From Antedon mediterranea (Eukaryota > Echinodermata > Crinoidea > Comatulida > Antedonidae), in assembly GCF_964355755.1 (NCBI RefSeq), contig NC_092672.1:20582501-20646500 (forward strand): a DNA stretch of 64,000 nt. Reading direction: 5' to 3'. Every line of letters starts with the position of its first letter. Within the stretch, counting starts at the first letter, position 1. Of the stretch, positions 36,191 through 48,743 are shown one piece after another. The notes below the pieces were generated by a model that saw only the letters and a program-made list of their open reading frames with translations, made no database searches and was not told where the DNA came from. Position numbers and translations under genes: made by a program.

Positions 36191-36841
36191 CTAGAATATT
36201 AAATGGCCATCTTCAAAAAGTTCTACATTTGTCTGTGGCATACCATTCAGAAGATTATCAATTTCGTCTTCTCCAATGAAGTTCCCTATGTCTTCCTCTC
36301 TGCTGTAATAATCGCATGTAGAGACTGGAATAAACTCCGTCAAACCAGCGTGTGCGTCACTGTTTACTTTTACACGTAGAACCTCATCTAATTTCCAGTA
36401 AGGATCTGTAAGGTTTTCTTCTCCACATTTTCCTGACTTCAGTGGTTTATCTGAGGAAACTGACGTCATTGGCGTGTAAGGATTCGAGTCCTGCACATGT
36501 CTTGTGCTTTCCACGAGTAATGGAGACAATTGCAGTGCATCATCCTCACCTGTTTGTTGCAGGCGAAAGTATGCCGTGCTTCCCTCTTTAACTTCCATTT
36601 TGTCAGTGGTAACTGGTGATGAGTTTATAAAACCACTTTTCGTAACTGGTGAAACTTGGTCAATAGACGGTACAACCATGTAAATATTTTTCTCTTCTAT
36701 CTGGGAATCAGGAATAAACTCATGAAATCCTTGATCAGAACTCGTTGAACTGCGGTACGATGTAGGTAAGTCCGACTTCTTCGTCTTCAAGTCATCAAAA
36801 ACTTCCTTTTCTACTAATCGCGGACGAACGGGGCTAATTTC
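36191..36841 (-). other. Cytoplasmic tail exon of the cytokine receptor
   Basis: One exon encodes 216 residues, from EISPVRPRLVEKEVF to EDGHLIF and stop. Tyrosine contexts are YRSS, YMVV, YFRL, YTPM, YWKL, YYSR and YSRE. There is no YxxQ (the gp130 STAT3 motif). YTPM fits a YxxM PI3-kinase site, and YFRL and YWKL fit the YxxL form used by STAT5 or SHP-type partners. The word EFIP occurs twice (HEFIPDS, TEFIPVS), in the first and last thirds of the tail. Docking roles are inference from known motif classes. Confidence 0.7.
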
Positions 36842-39800
36842 CTAAGTAAAAGACATTCCTTTATTAAACATGTTATTTAACGTCTGTTATGACAAATACA
36901 GTGAATGCGTGGTTCTAAACAACATTTCATTACCACGCAAAGTGGATTGAATTTCGTGAAATACACATCTACGTCATTTAACTAACGGATCCTTAATATC
37001 ATTTTTTAATGAATGATCTACACGGGTTATCCTTATTAAAGAAGACAAATAAATAATAAATTATCTAGGCTGCCTAGCTCTTAAAAATGTATTGTCCCCC
37101 AAAAACCTGAAAAATGAAGATTAATTAAATCAGACTTTGGATAGGTTATTTTGTAGTTTTACTAAATTTAATCACTTCCATAGAAAAAAAAACATGTGTT
37201 TACTTACAAAATGACAAACATAAATTGTTAAATTAAACCAAAAACCATTGGCTTGCAGCCAATTTGACTATTTTTTGCTTTAAATTACTGATTTTTCAGG
37301 TAAATACATTTTTTTTCGGTCCAATTTTTTGTCAAAGAAGATAACTATTATGTGACATTAAAATGGCATATTCAACAAAAAAATTTAAAAAAATATGTTT
37401 TCAGTGGGACAATACATATTTAACTTGAAAGCAAAAAAGACATTATATTTACCACTTTGAAGAATTTTGGTTCAGGCCATTCAATAAAAATTCGCTTACG
37501 TATATACACATTAAAAGCTCCAAAAAACAGCATAACAAATAAGATAATAATTCCCACCACAAGAAACGGAATGATAAATTCATCTGAAAGTACAACATAT
37601 CATGAATTGTTGCAAAATTTCTGAAAACATGAACATTGTAAAGGAAAAACAAGAGAAAAAATCATTTTTTTTTTCTATATGGATTATGAACAATATACGA
37701 TCACATCTAAACAAATAGAGGCAACTTCCTTAATTTGATCACACAAATGCACCCAAAATATTATTCAAGCAGGTAGTAAAATTACGCTATTTTCAGATTA
37801 ACGCATGGCTATTGGTAAATTTGCCATAAGAAGATATTATATGCAATAGTGAGGCTATTTCTAAGCATTCAGTAGTAGAGAAACAACAATAAGTAGGCCT
37901 AACATTGTCGCAACTAAACTCGACATGTGTGCTATTCTAAAGTGTAATAATTGTTAATAGGCTTATTCACATACCAGGCTCATATTGCACTGCAACTGTA
38001 TTCAAAGTTACAGGTTGTCTCTCGGTCACCAAACCTAAAAAAATAAAATTTTGGTAAATATGAGGCTCTAATATCTATCTCTAGTTATACATTATGTGAT
38101 GAAGTAAAATAGATTATGTAAATTTGCCAACATTAAAGTAAAATAAGTGTTGAGCAATTTTCAGAATATTACCGTAGCTTTTGAGAAGAAGACAAATGAT
38201 TTCCTTACTTTACTCAATGATACAGAAAGTTGGTGCATACTTTTGGTTCTGATTTAACCATATTATAATGAAACCATTGTTTACTATTAGTTGTTTAAGG
38301 ATTAATTGACGATTAAAACAAAGTTTACCCCGAATATGGGTGTTTTCCAAATACATGCACAAGCGAACCCTCTAGGTTTAATAAAGAGACATAGGCCAAC
38401 ACACCTTGTTTCAAGCATTTGAACTCATATAATATCCTGGTTGGAGGACCTTCGACTTCGACCTCAAACGTGTCTACCTGAACACTCCTTAGCTCTAGAT
38501 TATAGACAATGGTGTTCTCTGTGATGTTGTTGCACGGCACATTTATGTCAATGTTATTCAATGTTAATTCTTCCTCAACACTTTTATTCAGTGATTGTCC
38601 AGTATAGGTTCCCGTAATGCGGTATAAGTACTGAGTTTCATCATTTGGTGTTTCCCATTGTAGTGACAAAACGTTTTCGTTTTCTGACGATGTGGCGTTC
38701 ACGTCTATGATCATAGAAACTACAAAAACAAATTTTCCATTATTTTTAGACAATAAAAAAGAAAATATTCTAGTCACGTACGGTATATATTGGTCGAGAA
38801 GGTAAACTGTTCTTTTTATATACATTATGAGGATTTTGATATTTAATTTCATTTGGTCATTATTAATGCAGATATGATTAGTGAGCACATAAAGACAACT
38901 CTATTTTGCAGCTGTCACCAGATACTATCTAGCCAACTATTGTAAGTCAGTTAGATACAACTCGAGGTGGATTAAATACACTATAGTGACAGCTGTAAAA
39001 TTGGATGTAATGACCCTAATCATTACAAATGGTTATTTGAACATTGAATGCAATTTACAATCTTGTAGAAACGATCTAGGTACTAGGTATACGTATTCCA
39101 AATGACTTTAAAACTCACTGGGTAGTGTGACAATTGGACTCCAATCACTGAACTGGTGATGTAGGCCTAATGAAAACCTTGATCGCACTTGAAATTCATA
39201 TTCAGCTACCGCTGTCGTAATCTCCTCAATAATGATCTGCTTTTTATGCTGTTTTTCAATCTAATAAAAACAATTCGCTTTTAGTCACCTTGTCAATCAT
39301 TGGGAGCTACATGACCATATTTTCTTTTGAAGCATTTTGTTACGTTTAAGAATCGTTCAATTTTCTAACGAAACTGTATGATCACGAGCGTCAAATGTTT
39401 CAGATGTGTTGTAGAAGATGACTGAATTATTATTGTCATGTCATCACAGTAGCTTACCACAAAATCAGTGCAAGTATTTTCACTTGCACTGCTGATGGAG
39501 GGCAAGTACTACCCGAAAATTTGATTTAGATCTTTGCTTAATATATTTTTCATCTCCATTTGAGATCTAGCCACTGATACCTACAGTCTTGTCATTTTTT
39601 AGTAATTTGCCTTTAGGTTAATAAATAAATTAAAATAAATAAATCCTGCATAACGGAATAACAATCTTTTAAAAAGCGTGCTTTATTATTTTGAAGATTT
39701 GTTTAATGAAGCCAAACAACGTAATCTTTTTGAAGGAAGTGAGTCGAAAATATTCTACAAATATGTTGTTACGCAAACGTAATAAATATATATTTATTGC

Positions 39801-42689
39801 CGATTTTACTACATTCAAATTTAATGAGTTTGTACATTCGTAATATACGATAGTTATTCCACAATTTGTTGTCTCCTGATGATACAAATATGACAAAACA
39901 AATAGTGAAAATGATTGTAACTTCATACCTCTTCTGTCCATGTTTCATTTAAACGTCGGTAACGAAGTTGAAACCATAGCGAGTTACAATAATAGCAATC
40001 TTCTTGTAATTTCCAGAATACTAAAACGTTTGATTCCCCCACTAAAACTCTATCAATTAATGGTGACAAAGGTACGGCTGAAAATACAACAAAATGAAAC
40101 GATTAGATCGTGCGTACAGCCATGAGAGTTACTTCAGTGAATCTTTAACGATTAGAACGTGCGTACAGCCATGAGAGTTACTTCAGTGAATCTTTAATTT
40201 AGATAAGTAACGTCTGCCGTACATCAAAAGACATAACAACAGAATCATTGAGACATTCTAAGGTTACCGAACATTATTTCTTTTAGGAGACACAAAAGCA
40301 AACCTAACTTTACTAGTGTTTATTCCTCATGCCAATTTTCAAACAATTTAGATATTATTTAAGATTAAAAATTATGATTTTCGTTATGTTATACTTCAAA
40401 AGCTCATTGAACGAAACCCGTATCCCCGCCGGATAAATCACATAAGTCACGTAAAAGGGATTAGACATTTGATCTTCTGTGGTGCTTGTATATTTTTTGA
40501 AATAATTCGATGGTAATGATCTATATTTTCCAAACCTGTGCTAAATATTGGCCTACAGACCTTCATTCTTAGAATCAAATGTGGATGTTGTATTTGCAGT
40601 ACCAAACATATTTTCAACAACTACTAGTACTAGATGTGCTCTCATTGGATTACCATCATTTTCCGAAACTTTGCACGTGCTGTCGTTTAGCTTATTAGAA
40701 CAGTTGATCCACACATTAGAACTGTTTCTAGGGGGATTAAAACAATTCATAATTCAATATTAATTGTTAGTAATCAAAATTCTATAAACAGTAATCAGTA
40801 ATCTGTAATCAATAATCCGTAAATCAATAATCTGTAATCGGTAATCTGTAAACAGTAATCAATAATCTGTAATCGGTAATCTGTAATCATTAATCAGTAA
40901 TAAATAATTGGTATTCATTAATTTGGTAATCAGTAATTTGTAATCAGTAATTTCTAATCAATAATCTGTAACCAATAATCTGTAATCAGTAATACTCAAT
41001 AATATTTAATCAATAATCTGTAATCATTTAGCATAATGGTATTATTTTGTTACTTTGTCCTCTTTGCATAATATTTGATTATGCACCTGTAGCTGTTGAA
41101 TTTAAATAAAAGAGCGATGAACAGACAGACAAATGGTTGGTGTCACATTACGAGACACTGTGATAAGAGAAGAGTAAGAATGGCAGCCGAGAACCGGCAA
41201 CATATTGAAGGGAAGACAAAAACGCAGATGGAGGGACGACACTATTTCTAATACAGTAAAAAAACTTTGGCTAGGCCAGCAAAGAACAGAAACGAATGGC
41301 AAAGGCTTGAGGAGGGCTACATCCGACAGTGTTATGATGGAGCCGAGGTAAGGTCATGTATTCTGTATTAGAAATGAAACATTTCTTTAGGTATGATAAG
41401 ACATTTATTATTTGTGAGAAAAGCAATGATTCTAATTATTTGTGTTATTTATCAATAATACAAATGACTTACTGAAATTGAAATGTATAGACAGATTTAA
41501 CTCCGGTGGATTTCTGTGCCCATGTACACCAATAATCAACAATATTTGTCGATTTGCAGTTTAATGTTGGAGACGATGGTACGACTAAAGGATACAAAAT
41601 ATAGTAAGGTATATAACTATCTGTTGTGTGGATTCTTATTACATGTAAGGAGTGGTTTTCAATAATAACAACTCTTATCTCAGTCTCCAACCACACAATA
41701 ACAGACGAAAGCAAATGTTTTAAATATATCATTAATCTGGAACGGTGCGGCCATACACGCCAAATGCCACATGCACCGCCGCAACATCTCTTTTTTATTA
41801 ACGGTGATTAATTAGATTCTAGGACTTCATAAAGGTAACATTCAAGATACACCTCGGACCCGTTCATGATTACCCGTAAGTTCGCTTCATGGATCAATTA
41901 TCGTTAACTTTGGCGGGATCAAATCATGTTTTCAAAACTATGTATGCAATTGACTAACTTACTACCAACTGTTAATGACGATTCAGATTTATTTGTCGTT
42001 ACTCTTCCATTTTGTTTTTCTACAAGTAAAAAGCATTCGATCCAATGTTCATAACCTGTCATGTTTAGGTTTGTTAAGGTAAGAATGGCTTCTGTACTTG
42101 AGATTACGGCAGTATTTTTTCCTGAATTAATAGGTACTTCGTCAACTTTCCATTCAATATCCGAGGCATTGTACGATGTTTTTGTTTGATCTAACGTACA
42201 TGTGAAGTTCAGTGTGGAACCGGCCAACGAATATGGATCAACGGGCGTCAGTTTAAGTGCTGCAATAAAATTAAAAAAAGTTTAGGTACGTACAGCATAT
42301 ATTTTTGTCCGCACCCAACAATTACTGTACAACAAGGAAAATAATGGTAACATTGTAAAGAACAAAACAACGACAGTGAATTAGTGTTAATATTAAAAAA
42401 AATGTTTATTAAAGAAAAAAATTGAAAAAAAGAAAGTCTTTATTTGTTTAACATTATAATGAAGATTTCTTAACGTATCAAGCAAATATTTCTATTTTGA
42501 AACATAGGTGTATTATAAGAAGTAAGTTCCATCGTTTCCTCAGAATTTAATTCTTAAGTTAAATAGTTAAAATAAACAAAATGATGTTGTCTACTTACAT
42601 GATGTAGCTTTGAAAGCGCAGACAGTGGTCAAAATAATCCAAATCTGGAACGTACACAATGAAATGTTTAATGTGTAGAGTTCTGCCAT
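36191..42689 (-). CDS. Class I cytokine receptor, gp130/Domeless-like, 703 residues
   Basis: Ten exons (minus): 42689-42599, 42259-41966, 41584-41473, 40727-40561, 40077-39929, 39260-39119, 38719-38405, 38034-37975, 37583-37453, 36841-36191. They join in frame to 703 residues. Signal peptide about 1-30. Ig domain about 32-128 (Cys51, Trp67, Cys106). Cytokine-binding D1 has the four expected cysteines 138, 148 (in CTW), 175 and 184. D2 ends with FSDWS (308-312), a WSXWS variant. Fibronectin III about 319-424, a short stalk, transmembrane helix about 446-470, then WPEP (479-482) as a Box1-like JAK site, and a 216-residue tail. Exon phases across D1-D2 are 1-2, 2-1, 1-0, 0-1, which as I recall is the vertebrate pattern. 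The family signals through JAK/STAT; ligand and partners are unknown. Several N-glycosylation sites lie outside. The ATG exon may follow a 5' untranslated exon, since an acceptor-like AG precedes it by 3 bases. Confidence 0.88.
40098..40198. repeat. Tandem duplication of about 50 bp in a receptor intron
   Basis: Two adjacent copies run from acgattaga to cagtgaatcttta and differ at one or two bases. They lie about 20 bases upstream, in gene orientation, of receptor exon 40077-39929, so the branch-point side of that intron has been duplicated. Confidence 0.8.
40783..41030. repeat. Short tandem array based on aatctgtaatcagt
   Basis: Irregular repeats of aatctgtaatc, aatcagtaatc and aatcaataatc in a receptor intron. 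The unit is about 11 bases, with many substitutions. Confidence 0.75.
41110..41350 (+). pseudogene. 3' end of a LINE protein, frameshifted
   Basis: In one frame the sequence gives RRWRDDT, and after a shift NRNEWQRLEEGYI. These match the C-terminal GRPRxRWxDD...RxxWxxLxEAYV pattern of RTE/CR1-type LINE proteins. It lies antisense within a receptor intron and is broken. Confidence 0.55.
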
Positions 42690-42741
42690 TGTCTTTGGAA
42701 CAATAAAAAGCTAGTGATAATTATACATAAGTATTAACGTG

Positions 42742-42746
42742 ATTGG
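42742..42746 (-). promoter_or_regulatory. CCAAT word upstream of the receptor ATG
   Basis: The minus strand reads gaccaatcacgt about 55 bases upstream of the ATG. It may be part of a promoter if transcription starts here; if there is an upstream untranslated exon it has no such role. Confidence 0.25.
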
Positions 42747-42948
42747 TCGAAATAACATGATCGGAATAATCGGTCTAAATGATAATCGTACAGTATGACG
42801 TCATCGAAGTACACAAAATAAAATGAGAGCGTTAATTTAGTGTCAAAATCAAAACATTAACTCTAAGTGACTGGAACCATTCTTATTGAAAGGCAAATGT
42901 AACCTTTTTTAGGTAATATAACGGATATTGCCTTATTTTAAAGATATT

Positions 42949-43308
42949 TTATAACATTTGAGATCCTCCTTTGGCCTAATATCAAATTCAAATTCAAATA
43001 TTCTTTATTCATCCTCAATCATGAAAATATACAACAACAATATATGAGAACATAAAAAAGATGAAAAGGAAACACATAAAAACTAAAAAAGAGCTTGATT
43101 AGTTGTGTCCCCCTATGTCCCTAACTAGCCTAAAAAACTAAAACATAAATAATTAAAAAAGCTAAATCCTGCAACAAGTATTGAAATAATAATAGTCAAT
43201 ACTTTTTCTCACCAGACTATAGTTTCTATAAGCGCTACGCGATTCGAGGAAATAGGAATCCCTTCAGAAAAATATGATTTCCTCGAAGGAGGATCTCATA
43301 TGTTATAA
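42949..43308. mobile_element. MITE-like element with about 24-bp terminal inverted repeats
   Basis: Left end ttataacatttgagatcctc and the complement of the right end ttataacatatgagatcctc match except for one base, and the match continues ctt. Inside, from 42984, aaattcaaatattctttatt followed by catcctcaatcatgaaaata resembles a LINE tail on the minus strand, so this may be an element with a retroposon inside it. Confidence 0.55.
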
Positions 43309-44551
43309 CACACCAAGCATGCAATATCTGCATAATTTCATAGCTATAGAAAGAGAAACTTCACAAGTAAAAAATATATATATATATATAAATAAAGCAT
43401 CATTGTATGCCTCTTTAAGGTTAATTAGGTGTTGTTTTTAGTTGCATATTCTTTGAACTTTCTAATCAATACAATGACAATTTAATGCGAGTGATCACAT
43501 CACCTTCGTTTCGCTTACGTACTTGCGTTACGTCCAAGAGGAGAACTTTATTTTCGCTGACGTATTTTAAAATGTATATCCTGTTCATAGGCCTAATGCA
43601 ATCATGGTAATATGCGAGATTACTTTAACCCAATGTAAACACACTTCTAATTAAGATGTACATTATTGTAAAAGGCGGCAGTACCATTAGGATAATTGTG
43701 TCATTTCCTTATCCGTGTACGTGAAGACCGTCAGCTTATTATAAATATGAACAAATATATAGTATTTTAACACCTCCTACTGTATGAGTAGTACCGTATC
43801 TAGACGTGCCCTGCGTCTTGTTATGATCTAACACAATCCACGATTTTTGTATGAAACGCCATGTGTCCCAAATATGTATTATAAAATACACCGACTATGA
43901 ATTACCATTTCTAATAAATACCACATTTATAAAACCACATTTAATTAATTTAATCAAATTGGTATACAGTATCCATATATATTTTGACTATTTACACCTA
44001 ATGTTTGCACTTTGCTTATAACTATTGCAGATCATGTACGGAGACATACATAACGAATAAAATAGGCTTAAAACGTACATTCAATAAACAGAGAAGTCTC
44101 TATAGGTAACTCCAATAACGCTTTTCAATATATTTCCGATAGATGTAAGCCGACTGTGTCATTAGCACATGTTATCAAAAGCATCTTTATTCAGAGAAAC
44201 AACATCAAGATAAACATAATTCAACTTAATTGAATAGCAGTTAAAACATAAATTGCGAAAGAATGTTTACGAAGTGGTATTGACTTATGTATAGGCCTAT
44301 ATAATAAAAAACATATTAGTCTTTAGAAATCATGTATTACTATATAATTATCATAACTTAGTTAATTGTTCAGGTCTAAAATGTAGGGTATAGGACTTAC
44401 ACCTAGGCCTAACTATATTTATAATCTCACTATAGAGATTTAAATACAACGCCTACTATGTTTCCATTATGTTTGCCTTCCTACTAACCAACACTTTATA
44501 AACACAGTAATACTGATAGGCCCTACGTACCGTAGCATTAACTCAGTTAAT
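43309..44551. other. Intergenic or 5' intron between receptor and Harbinger element; nothing recognised
   Basis: A short (AT)n run lies at 43374-43390. No coding sequence, no terminal repeats. TAGGCCTA-type words occur at about 43587, 44292 and 44403. Confidence 0.5.
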
Positions 44552-44736
44552 AGCGAGCTTTCGTTTTAGTACGGTAAACGTGCAGTACGGCCGGTTTAAC
44601 CAACCGTGACCGTACTCATTTACTAGGTTCCCGTCATGTCTGTTTCTGTTTCGTTTTGTTCACGGGCGCGACGGGAACATGTGCGCGATGTATCAGGTAC
44701 CATCATCAGTTGACTCGACTTTCAGCATCTTACAAC

Positions 44737-46145
44737 ATGGCGAACCTACATAGGGTACGAGATGCTCTTGTTGCTGCCTATATATCAGATGTTCTGGACG
44801 AGGAAGAATTCATTATGTTGTATAGTATGAATTCCCCAAGTAATCCTGATTTTCAGTATAAAAGTGATGAATATCAATTCAACTTGGATAAATTCAACGA
44901 TGATGAATGCAACAGCTATTTCAGGTAAGCCGACCATCAGGCTAAATCAGGGTAGCACTTTATTTATCAATTTATAATCTACTACTAGGTAGGGCTAGAT
45001 AACGTTAAGGCATTATAAAGCTTAAATACATTTAACATTGGTTACTAACAATTATACTTCCATATACCTTGAAGGTATTGCTTTCTTTTATGTATAGCCC
45101 TAGTAGGCTACTATACTATCTACAGAAGCTACTATTTAGTAATAAATGTTGATTAAATATTAAATTAATATATGATGCCCATAACATGTCCAGTATCATG
45201 TATGTTATCCATTATGAGATTTAAAATATACTGTGTATTATTATTTCCCTTAGATTCCAGAAAAATGATATCTACCGGCTGAAACATGCTTTGGGGGTGC
45301 CACCAACTGTAATTCTGGAGAATAAGTCGAAAATTGATGGACTTGAGGCTTTGTGCATCACACTCCAAAGGTATGCATATCCTTGTAGATATGGAGATCT
45401 TATCAAGGACTATGGACGTTCAGTACCACAGCTTTACTTGGCGTTTAAGTGGATGACCAACTACATCTTCGACATCCATAGACATCGGATCTCATCCTTA
45501 GATCAGCCATGGTTATCCCCACAACATTTACAGGAATTTGCTGAGGCAACACACACAAAGGGTGCTGCTTTGAGGAACTGTTGGGGGTTCGTTGATGGAA
45601 CCGTAAGGCCAATATGCCGACCAAATCAGCATCAACAAGTTATGTATAATGGTCACAAAAGAATCCATGCCATGAAATTCCAGTCAGTGACAGCTCCCAA
45701 TGGCCTCATAGCTCACCTATATGGACCTGTGGAAGGGAGGAGACATGATGCATTTCTCCTTCGTGAATCGGGTCTGTTGACAGAGCTTGAGGCCAGATCA
45801 CATGATCCACAGGGAAATGTATTGTGCGTGTATGGTGATCCTGCGTACCCATTGCGCCCACAATTGCAAGCACCTTTCCCGACGGTACGGATAACACCAG
45901 AACAAGTGGCCTTCAACGCGGCAATGTCCAAAGTCAGAATTAGCGTTGAATGGCTATTTGGTGACATTGTAAATATATTTAAATTTACAGACTATAAGAA
46001 GTCTCAGAAAGTGCAATTGAGTGCATGTGGCAAAATGTACATTGTTTCTGGAATACTTACAAATGCACATACATGTGTGTATAAGAACAATACATCTGCC
46101 TATTTTGAACTTGAACCGCCATCGCTGGAAGAATATTTTCAATGA
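44737..46145 (+). CDS. Harbinger/PIF transposase (HARBI1-like, DDE_Tnp_4 type)
   Basis: Two exons, 44737-44924 and 45254-46145, encode 359 residues, close to the about 350 usual for HARBI1. ATG at 44737 has a good context (acaacATGg) and begins MANLHRVRDALV. The catalytic acidic residues are all present: Asp177 in WGFVDGT, Asp258 in YGDPAYPL and Glu295 in VEWLFGD, with 36 residues between the second and third. It would cut and join the element ends in the nucleus, with the Myb-like partner helping import and end recognition, as known for this superfamily. No stop or frameshift interrupts it. The protein end is SLEEYFQ. Polyadenylation signal at 46352. Confidence 0.88.
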
Positions 46146-46787
46146 ATGTATTTTTTTTCTAAATTATTGTAAATAATTGTGATAGAAGTGATATTGAATT
46201 TATTAAAAATTGTATAAATTATAAAGTAAATAACTGTTTCCATTTAAATTTAAGAAGTTATTCATATAAATATTTTTATTGTAACCATATACATATATAC
46301 ATTCATAAACATCTAACTGTAATACAAGAGAACCTTTAATAGATTAAAAGAAATAAAATGGTTCCAGTTTAACTGTATATAACATACCAACACTAAAGAT
46401 ACACCTGCAATAGAACAAATATTTAGTGTATTTTTAAAATGTAAATTATTGTAATTGTGACTAAAGTGATAGCTGAATTACCGGTATTATGTTAAAACGT
46501 CGTAAGGTAAATAAATGTTTCTATTTATTGATATTGAAAAGCATGTATTAATTATATTTTGTTAATGCTCATTCATATAGAAACAAAACTTCTTTGATTT
46601 AAACTACATATTCTTTGGCATCAATGGTATTCAAAACATTCAAGATAATAATTAATAGATTGAAAGAAACAATGGTATAAGTATATATAAATAAAGGCAT
46701 GCATTAATAAACACAAATATATATAAAAACAACTATAGTAGAAAGTATATTGCACAGATTAGCACAATAAAAAAATATATCAAGGAT
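46146..46787. other. Space between the two convergent transposon genes
   Basis: Holds AATAAA at 46352-46357 (plus, for the transposase) and its complement at 46524-46529 (minus, for the Myb-like gene). The two 3' regions would overlap. The rest is AT-rich, with a diverged internal duplication (taaattattgtaa at about 46160 and 46443). Confidence 0.6.
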
Positions 46788-48561
46788 CTAGTTTTTCTTT
46801 TCCATGGACTTAAGAAATGCCATCATCAGTGTTTGCGTTTGCTGGTTTTGATGTTGCAAGAGTTGCTGTTGTTGAAGTATTTGCTGCTGCATTTGTTGTT
46901 GTTGTTGCAGTTGTTGCTGTTGGAAGGCCTCAAATCGTCTTTCCCTTCCTCTTTCTTCTGCCCTCCTTCGTTCTTCTTCCTCTTTTTTTCTCTCCATCTC
47001 CTCCCTTCGAAGTTGCTGATCTATCTCCATTTTTTTTTGAATGATACCGATTGTGTCATTCCCACTATTCCTTCTTTTTGGTGTGTTACTTTCAACATCA
47101 AGCCTAAAAATAAATTTACAAAAATAAGAACTAAACTAAGGAAGAGGGGGATAAAAAACACTTTAATCTGCCTCTACATTTTACATAAATTTGGTATTAC
47201 CTTTTCCGCGTTTCTCCAAATGTTTCACATGCACGTTTTCTCATTTCTGCACCATCAGCCTTTTTCTTCTCTTCATCTCCTCTTTCCTTTGGTAACATTT
47301 CTATATCCTCCTCTTCTTGGATGAATTCTTCAATACTTTCCCTTATTTGCTTTTCCTCATCTGTCTCCTCCACTGCAATTCCACTGGCTGCCTTTTCTTT
47401 GTTATTTTTTCCTTTCACCTTATCCATCAAATTAGATATGCGATCTCGCACTGCCCGCCTGTCAACTTTGTATTCACGGGCCTTCATTGCATCAGCAACA
47501 GCCTGCCATGCCTTTCCCCGCTCAGTTGTGCCCTTCTTGGACTGAAAAGGTCTAGCCAAGATTACTTCTCCTATTAGGATTTGATCCTTTTGGTTGTCCC
47601 AGATCATGCTGAAATAAATAATAAAATCACATAATTTATGATAGTGTTTTTTAATGTAATATTTTTCTCATCAATTCAGTGTAGGAGTTTTTAATCTAAT
47701 GAAGTAATAAATGAAAATAAATAATATAGCTTGAATGAACTATCCACTTTATACAATTAATCATGCTAATATTGATTGACATTGATAACACATTTATTTC
47801 AGACTGAAAAAAGCATACTATTATATAATATTATATGTTTTGTGCATACAAAAAAAAAGTTTACAATAATAATAATATATTAAAATAAATGTAAAAAAGT
47901 GAGCACTATTGAATTATCTAACTAACCGGTTTGTACTCTTTTTTGTCTTAATTTCTTCTGCCTGTTTTGAAAAAAAAATAAATAAAAAATCAAGATAAAA
48001 ATAATAAAATGTACACAAGCTTATCTACATATATCTTATATTGTATGACAATAAGATAAATACTTTAAGCTACATTGGCAGGGAGTTGTTATAAATCTAA
48101 TAAAGTAAACAACTCCTTTGTTTTAAGCAAAGCAGGATTGAATTGAAGATAATTTGATTAGCTAGTTTTTAATTTTATCAATATTATTGAACTTGTCATT
48201 TTCTGTCATCTTTTGAGTAGGGGGTCCTACGTATCTAGACCTCCTATTTGTGCAAGTTGTGTTTATTTGTAGGACCGTGTAGGGATAGCCTAAATGCCAG
48301 CAGCTAGGGTATCGCAGCTAGGCCCTAGGCTAGTTAGTTCGATTAGGCCACTGGTTTGCCCTCTATTAAACTACTACTAGCCTAGGCTAGCTAGGCCGAA
48401 TCTCTAAGCCAATTTTTTTATTTTATATTTGGCATCACTGATCTAGAGCACTACATTAATGAACATTCATTTAATATGCTATAGCCTAGTCTATGTTTGA
48501 TTACATAAAGCTAAAATAACGACTGATTAAACTGCTTTACCTTTGACGATACTGCTTCCAT
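46788..48561 (-). CDS. Myb/SANT-like DNA-binding protein of the Harbinger element
   Basis: Exons on the minus strand: 48561-48541 (MEAVSSK), 47961-47927, 47608-47201 and 47103-46788, joining in frame to 259 residues. Residues about 15-90 have the tri-helical Myb/SANT-like spacing with Trp in MIWDNQKD and KAWQAVADAM and a basic third helix (RRAVRDRISNLMDKV). An acidic stretch, then a Glu/Arg-rich helix (RREEMERKKEEEERRRAEER) and a Gln-rich segment follow, which suggests a coiled coil for self-association. Harbinger elements carry such a partner, which brings the transposase to the nucleus and to DNA. The first exon is only 21 nt and is the least certain part. Confidence 0.8.
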
Positions 48562-48743
48562 CGTGTCCTTCGTATTAAAATACACAGCTGAATGTTCGTT
48601 TCAGACAGGACGCTATTTCTTCTCACTACCGTTCTGAAATTTAGCGCTACGGCGAGTCTTAAATTTCTGCGCATGCGTAGATCACATTTCGGTTCAAATT
48701 ACCGTACTGAACTACTTCCGTACTAAAACGAAAGCTCGCTAAT

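Larger units (their letters stand above)
44552..48740. mobile_element. Apparently autonomous Harbinger/PIF DNA transposon
   Basis: The 23-bp ends agcgagctttcgttttagta(cgg) at 44552-44574 and its exact complement at 48718-48740 are identical, and aat flanks both sides (44549-44551, 48741-48743) as a 3-bp target duplication. A subterminal cagtacgg repeats near both ends. Inside are two convergent genes, a DDE transposase (plus) and a Myb/SANT-like protein (minus), the two-gene plan of the Harbinger superfamily. Both frames are open and spliced consistently, so the copy looks young and possibly active. Confidence 0.85.

Noticed and set aside
46817-47577. Plus-strand frames opposite the Myb-like gene
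   Set aside because: Shadow frames of the Gln/Glu-rich coding strand; the minus strand has the spliced, domain-bearing protein.
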